In this document: in pieces, positions 60,901 through 64,000 of the stretch
Layout of the letters: every line of letters starts with the position of its first letter
How positions within the stretch are numbered: the stretch's first letter is position 1
DNA from: Comamonas endophytica
Lineage (GTDB): Bacteria > Pseudomonadota > Gammaproteobacteria > Burkholderiales > Burkholderiaceae_C
Length of the DNA stretch: 64,000 nucleotides
Assembly (NCBI RefSeq): GCF_023634805.2
Contig: NZ_CP106881.1
Location: forward strand, 3,253,501-3,317,500
Reading direction: 5' to 3'
The notes under the pieces: generated by a model
Databases searched by the model: none
Told to the model about the DNA's origin: nothing
Seen by the model: only the letters and a program-made list of their open reading frames with translations
Translations under genes and position numbers: made by a program

Positions 60901-61744
60901 GCTCGTCCATGACGCGCGCATACTGCGCCCGGCTGTAGCGCGGGTGCAGCGCCGACAGCTTGATCGAGATGCCCGGGCCGGCCTGGATGCCCGCGCCGCC
61001 GGCGGCCTGGCCGATCGCATCGATGGCCTGGCGGTAGTCGGCCAGGTAGCGCTGCGCATCGTGCTCGGTCAGCGCGGCTTCGCCGAGCATGTCATAGGAG
61101 TAGCGAAAGCCTTTTTCCTCCAGGCCGCGCGCATGCTGCAGTGCGCTGTCGATGGTCTCGCCGGCAACGAACTGCTCGCCCATCACGCGCATGGCCATGT
61201 CCACGCCCTTGCGGATCAGCGGCTCGCCGCCCTTGCCGATCAGGCGCGCCAGCGTATTCGATAGGCCGGTCTCGCTGTGCGTCGCGACCAGCCGGCCCGT
61301 CAGCAGCAGGCCCCAGGTCGCGGCGTTGACGAACAGCGAGGGGCTGCGGCCCAGATGCTGGCGCCAGTCGCCCTCGGCGATCTTGTCGCGGATCAGCGCA
61401 TCGCGCGTGGCGGTATCGGGAATGCGCAGCAGCGCCTCGGCCAGGCACATCAGCGCCACGCCCTCGCTCGAAGACAGCGAATATTCCTGCAGCAGGCCCT
61501 GCACCAGGCCCGCACGGCCGCTGGCGGTCTTGCGCTCGCGCAGCCCGCGCGCCAGCTGCAGCGCCAGGGCATCGGTGGCCTGGGCATCGGCGGCACTGGC
61601 GCGGGCCAGCGGCAACAGGCGGGTGACGGCTTCGGATTCCGGCAGGCGCGTCGTGTCGGTGATGGCCTGGCGCAGCGCTTCGCTCGCTGCAGGCAGCTGT
61701 TCGACGAAGGCGGGACGGGGGACCGGGGCGGAGTTGAGAGACAT
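57998..61744 (-). CDS. putA: Bifunctional proline dehydrogenase / P5C dehydrogenase PutA
   Basis: A 1248-aa enzyme converting proline to glutamate. The PRODH barrel (about 170-480) has YSYDMLGEAALTEHDAQRYL and LVKGAYWDSEIKRAQ. The aldehyde dehydrogenase domain (about 560-1010) has LVAETGGQNAMIVDSSA with the catalytic Glu and SAGQRCSALRVLCLQ with the catalytic Cys near 850. A further C-terminal domain is present. No N-terminal ribbon-helix-helix DNA-binding domain is seen, so it is not self-regulating like E. coli PutA; the divergent Lrp protein likely takes that role. Confidence 0.94.
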   Translation of the reverse strand: MSLNSAPVPRPAFVEQLPAASEALRQAITDTTRLPESEAVTRLLPLARASAADAQATDALALQLARGLRERKTASGRAGLVQGLLQEYSLSSSEGVALMCLAEALLRIPDTATRDALIRDKIAEGDWRQHLGRSPSLFVNAATWGLLLTGRLVATHSETGLSNTLARLIGKGGEPLIRKGVDMAMRVMGEQFVAGETIDSALQHARGLEEKGFRYSYDMLGEAALTEHDAQRYLADYRQAIDAIGQAAGGAGIQAGPGISIKLSALHPRYSRAQYARVMDELYPRVLQLAVQAKGYDIGLNIDAEEADRLELSLDLLERLCFEPQLAGWQGIGFVVQAYQKRCPQVIDFMIDLARRSGHRLMVRLVKGAYWDSEIKRAQVDGQDGYPVYTRKPHTDLAYLACARKLLAAPDAVFPQFATHNAHTVAAIHQMADPARYTAGQYEFQCLHGMGEPLYEQVVAQLGRPCRIYAPVGTHETLLAYLVRRLLENGANTSFVNRIADPALPLESLVEDPVRTVERMADADGQLGAPHPAIPLPVALYGTARANSRGLDLSNENTLQVLAHALQAPTDWSAVPMLAPGIAVTAAPAAFEGASVEIRNPADLRDLVGRVREASSHEVEHALAAAEQAAGAWAATAPAERAAMLERAADLLEADMAQLIALLAREAGKTAANAIAEVREAVDFLRFYAGQARADLVAGSHLPLGPVVCISPWNFPLAIFLGQISAAVAAGNPVLAKPAEQTPLVAAHAVRRLWDAGIPQAVVQLLPGQGETVGATLVGDARVQGVLFTGSTDVARILQKSLATRLGRNGQPIPLVAETGGQNAMIVDSSALAEQVVADVVASAFDSAGQRCSALRVLCLQEDCAERTIEMLQGAMAQSRIGNPGQLAVDVGPVIDAQARDGIEDHIAAMQAKGRKVLRTGWQIDAEALARGTFVLPTLIELDSIAELQREIFGPVLHVVRYRRSNLPQLLEQINATGYGLTLGLHTRIDETIAQVVGAAHAGNVYVNRNMVGAVVGVQPFGGEGLSGTGPKAGGPLYLYRLLSQRPGDVLQQAMPQGAQEIDTSAHWRAGAALGELQRWAEGSGLNELASACARFQSLVPRQAAQTLPGPTGERNVYTLVPREAVLCLAEGDQARLVQLAAVLAVGSRAIWPADTQPLFARLPQAVRQSIALVPDWTASEVAFDAVLHHGSAIGLQQIQQAVAARKGPIAGITSTLHDVPLERLVMERALSVNTAAAGGNASLMTIA

Positions 61745-61768
61745 GATGTCGACAAATTAGTGGATGCG

Positions 61769-61778
61769 GCAATGTTGC
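61769..61778. promoter_or_regulatory. Short palindrome in the putA/lrp intergenic region
   Basis: GCAATGTTGC lies between the divergent putA and Lrp-type starts, with AGAATATTCGTTCGAAATTT nearby. An Lrp-type operator in this 94-bp gap is expected, but the site is only a candidate. Confidence 0.3.
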
Positions 61779-61838
61779 ATCGAGCTGACTAGAATATTCG
61801 TTCGAAATTTCCTCACTGCGCCGCATAAATAACTACCG

Positions 61839-62327
61839 ATGGATACCGACCCGACACCGCAGCAGCTCGACCGCATGGACCTGCGCATCCTTTCGCTGCT
61901 GCAAAGCGATGGCCGCCTGTCCAACCTCAAGCTGGCCGAGGCCATCAGCCTGTCGCCCACCGCCACGCTGGCGCGCGTGCAGCGCCTCACGCGCGAGGGC
62001 TTCATCCTGGGCTACGAGGCGCGGCTCAACCCCATCAAACTGGATGCGGGGATGCTGGTGTTCGTCGAGGTGCTGCTGGACCGCACCACGCCCAATGTGT
62101 TCGAGGAGTTCAAGGTGGCGGTGCAGCTGCAGCCGGAAATCATGGAGTGCCACATGGTCGCCGGGGGCTTCGACTACCTGCTGAAGACGCGCAGCGCCGA
62201 CATGAACGCCTACCGGGTGTTTGCCGGCAATGTGCTTTGGCAGCTGCCGGGGGTGCGGGAGACGCGCACCTATGCGGTGATGGAGGAGGTGAAGAACTCC
62301 TCGCATCTGCATTTGCGGGGGGTTTAG
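61839..62327 (+). CDS. Lrp/AsnC-family regulator, probable putA activator
   Basis: A 162-aa protein. The N-terminal helix-turn-helix (LDRMDLRILSLLQSDGRLSN, LAEAISLSPTATLARVQRLT) is followed by the RAM ligand domain (MECHMVAGGFDYLLKTRSAD). It is divergent from putA with 94 nt between start codons, the arrangement of proline-responsive PutR/BkdR-type regulators. Proline as effector is inferred. Confidence 0.9.
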   Translation: MDTDPTPQQLDRMDLRILSLLQSDGRLSNLKLAEAISLSPTATLARVQRLTREGFILGYEARLNPIKLDAGMLVFVEVLLDRTTPNVFEEFKVAVQLQPEIMECHMVAGGFDYLLKTRSADMNAYRVFAGNVLWQLPGVRETRTYAVMEEVKNSSHLHLRGV

Positions 62328-62379
62328 GGGGCGGTGCCCTGGATGAGGCCGGGGTAGAGCTTGTGAGCTGGCCCTTCAC

Positions 62380-62521
62380 CCTTCGACAAGCTCAGGGCGA
62401 ACGGTCAAATCCGTCTCCCGTTGGCAAGCTGAGGGCGAACGGTCAAATCCGTCTCCCGTTAGCAAGCTGAGGGCGCTCGGTGGATGTTAACCGTTCGTCC
62501 TGATCCTGAGCCTGTCGAAGG
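62380..62521. repeat. REP-like inverted pair enclosing a 38-bp tandem repeat
   Basis: CCTTCGACAAGCTCAGG (62380-62396) and CCTGAGCCTGTCGAAGG (62505-62521) face each other. Between them a 38-bp unit (GGGCGAACGGTCAAATCCGT then CTCCCGTT(G/A)GCAAGCTGA) occurs at 62395 and 62433, with a partial third start at 62471. Confidence 0.8.
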
Positions 62522-62543
62522 ATCGAAGGATGGACGTCCTGTC

Positions 62544-63077
62544 CTATAGCTTGCGAACGCAATCCGCCACAACTACGCGCGCAAACGCCGCCAGCACCTC
62601 GATCTGCATCTTCTCGACTTCTGTCCAGGGGTCCTGCGGCCCCAGCACATTGAAAGTCGCGAAGCACCGGCCGTCGGCGCCCACCAGCGGCACATTCATC
62701 ACCGACCGCAACCCCATCGACAGGATCAGCCGGTTGTCGTCGAACACCTGCGCCAGCGCCTCGGGGCCCTCGCCAATGAAGATCTCGCTGGACAGCAGCA
62801 GCTGGCGCGTCCAGGGCGTGAGCTGCTTGCGCTTGCGGCCGGCGACCGGGTATTCGGCCGGGCGCGAGGACCAGATGCGCTGCAGGTCGATGATCTCCGC
62901 CTGCTTCCCGGCCGCGGGCCACTCGACGTGGTTCACCGTGAGCAGACCATCGCCCAGCAGCTCCTGGCGCACGCGCTCGATCACCTGCATCGCGGCGTCG
63001 AGTCCCGGCGCGCGCGGCAGTTCGCGGCACAGCGCCTGGACGGCCGAGGCCGGCAACGTCAACAGGGCGTCACTCAC
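62544..63077 (-). CDS. GAF-domain protein of unknown role
   Basis: A protein of about 177 aa. Segments LNVEWP-like VNHVEWPAAGKQAEIIDLQR, SSEIFIGEGPEALAQVFDDN, SMGLRSVMNVPLVGADGRCF and TFNVLGPQDPWTEVEKMQIE run in GAF order. GTG 63077 overlaps the upstream Bug gene end by 8 nt, so the two are co-transcribed. No output domain is present; it may be a ligand-binding or free-radical-type sensor. ORF extension to 63122 overlaps the Bug gene and is rejected. Confidence 0.7.
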   Translation of the reverse strand: MSDALLTLPASAVQALCRELPRAPGLDAAMQVIERVRQELLGDGLLTVNHVEWPAAGKQAEIIDLQRIWSSRPAEYPVAGRKRKQLTPWTRQLLLSSEIFIGEGPEALAQVFDDNRLILSMGLRSVMNVPLVGADGRCFATFNVLGPQDPWTEVEKMQIEVLAAFARVVVADCVRKL

Positions 63078-64000
63078 CCTTGATTCCCAGTTCGCGGATG
63101 ATCTTGCCGTAGCGGTCCGCATCGGACTTGAGCACCGCGGCGAACTGCGCCGGCGTGGTCTTGACGACTTCCACGCCGAGGCTGTCCATGCGCGCCTTGA
63201 CGGCGGGGTCGGCCATGGCGGCGTTGGCCACCGCGTTCAGGCGGTCCACCAGGTCCTTGGGCATGTTGGCGGGGCCGAACAGGCCGTACCAGACGCCGAG
63301 CTCGTAGCCGGGCAGCGTCTCGCCCACGGTGGGCACGCCCTCGGGCATCAGCGCCGAGCGCTTGGCTTCGGTCACGGCCAGCAGCTTGAGCTTGCCCGAC
63401 TTCACGTGCGGCAGGGTCTGCGTGCCGGCCGAGAACAGCACCTGGGTCTGGTCCGCCACGGTATCGACCACCGCCGGCGCGCCGCCCTTGTAGGGCACGT
63501 GCACCATGGTGACGCCCGCGGCCTTCTCGAACAGCACCGCGCTCAGGTGGTTGGTCGAGCCTTGGCCGGCGCTGGCGTAGTTCAGCTTGCCCGGGTTGGC
63601 CTTGGCGTAGGCAATGAAGTCCTTGAGGTTGTTGGCCGGCACCGAGGTGCTCACGACCATGGTGTTGATCACGTTGGCCAGCTGCGCGATCGGCGTGAAG
63701 TCCTCCACGCCCTTGAAGGGCATGCTGGCCATCAGCGCCGGGTTCATGGCGTGCGTGCTCATCGAGCCCACGAGCAGCGTGTAGCCGTCGGGGCGCGCCT
63801 TGGCGACGATGTTCGAGCCGATGTTGCCCGAGGCGCCGGCGCGGTTGTCGACGATGACCGGCTGGCCCAGCGCCTTCGTCATGCGCTCGCCCAGCGCGCG
63901 CGCCAGGATGTCGGTCGAGCCGCCCGGCGCCCAGGGCACGATCAGCGTGATCGGCTTGTCGGGGTAGGCGGCGGAGGCGGCGCCGGCAACGGCCAGCAGG
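63070..64000 (-). CDS. Bug/TctC-family solute-binding protein (5' end outside window)
   Basis: About 310 codons of a periplasmic receptor. The signal peptide tail (LLAVAGAASAA) and mature start YPDKPITLIVPWAPGGSTDI are at the right edge, so only the first residues are missing. PYKGGAPAVVDTVADQTQVL is the family strand. It is co-transcribed with the GAF gene. It has only moderate similarity to the Bug protein at 11896 and is not a recent copy. Confidence 0.9.
   Translation of the reverse strand, partial: LLAVAGAASAAYPDKPITLIVPWAPGGSTDILARALGERMTKALGQPVIVDNRAGASGNIGSNIVAKARPDGYTLLVGSMSTHAMNPALMASMPFKGVEDFTPIAQLANVINTMVVSTSVPANNLKDFIAYAKANPGKLNYASAGQGSTNHLSAVLFEKAAGVTMVHVPYKGGAPAVVDTVADQTQVLFSAGTQTLPHVKSGKLKLLAVTEAKRSALMPEGVPTVGETLPGYELGVWYGLFGPANMPKDLVDRLNAVANAAMADPAVKARMDSLGVEVVKTTPAQFAAVLKSDADRYGKIIRELGIKGE

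Noticed and set aside
57827..61264. Plus-strand frame of more than 1100 codons opposite putA
   Set aside because: It is a GC-rich shadow, high in Arg, His, Gln and Gly, without any recognisable motif; putA on the other strand has all family motifs.

Overview
The window looks like chromosomal DNA of a high-GC betaproteobacterium, most likely Comamonadaceae. The signs are two orphan Bug-type solute receptors, a fosmidomycin-exporter-like MFS gene, a three-subunit FAD dehydrogenase with tri-haem cytochrome, an nirBD-nasA-cobA operon, putA with a divergent Lrp regulator, and GC-rich codon use nearly throughout. No rRNA, tRNA or CRISPR array was seen.

Layout. 1-4257: arsenic resistance operon (end of arsR, two unrelated arsC, arsB, arsH, an MFS gene). 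4258-11611: AT-richer accessory island bounded by two imperfect 34-bp direct repeats. It carries a three-gene ABC-3C conflict system, an IS66 relic, a convergent NACHT NTPase, and MarR and methyltransferase pseudogenes. 11896-17904: catabolic operon for an unknown carboxylic acid (CoA ligase, citryl-CoA-lyase-like enzyme, internally duplicated unknown protein, SDR, Bug receptor) with a divergent IclR regulator and mirrored operators. 17942-20027: AraC regulator and Fsr-type exporter. 20112-26487: low-complexity Gly/Ser/Gln protein, periplasmic dehydrogenase operon and a lipoprotein. 26658-32677: a TPP riboswitch followed by LuxE-like and LuxC-like genes, an ABC importer and an SDR. 32815-37553: small stress/envelope genes and a diguanylate cyclase.

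37868-50945: an array of CesT-like type III chaperones and four large paralogous effector-like proteins. It is built from a repeated module of chaperone (whole or truncated), large protein and 67-aa small protein. The small gene is intact only in the last copy; decayed copies follow each of the other three large genes. One large protein is a head-to-tail mosaic of the two paralogue classes. No secretion apparatus is in the window.

50949-57596: nitrate assimilation operon (nirB, nirD, nasA, cobA) behind a leader with two hexaloop hairpins and a terminator, the layout expected for NasT/ANTAR antitermination. 57776-64000: REP-like inverted repeats, putA with divergent Lrp regulator, more repeats, a GAF protein and a truncated Bug receptor running off the end.

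The two most interesting systems are the TPP-riboswitch operon with a carboxylate-reducing gene pair (possible salvage of an oxidised thiamine precursor) and the chaperone/effector module array. All function assignments are from reading sequence by eye; no searches were run.
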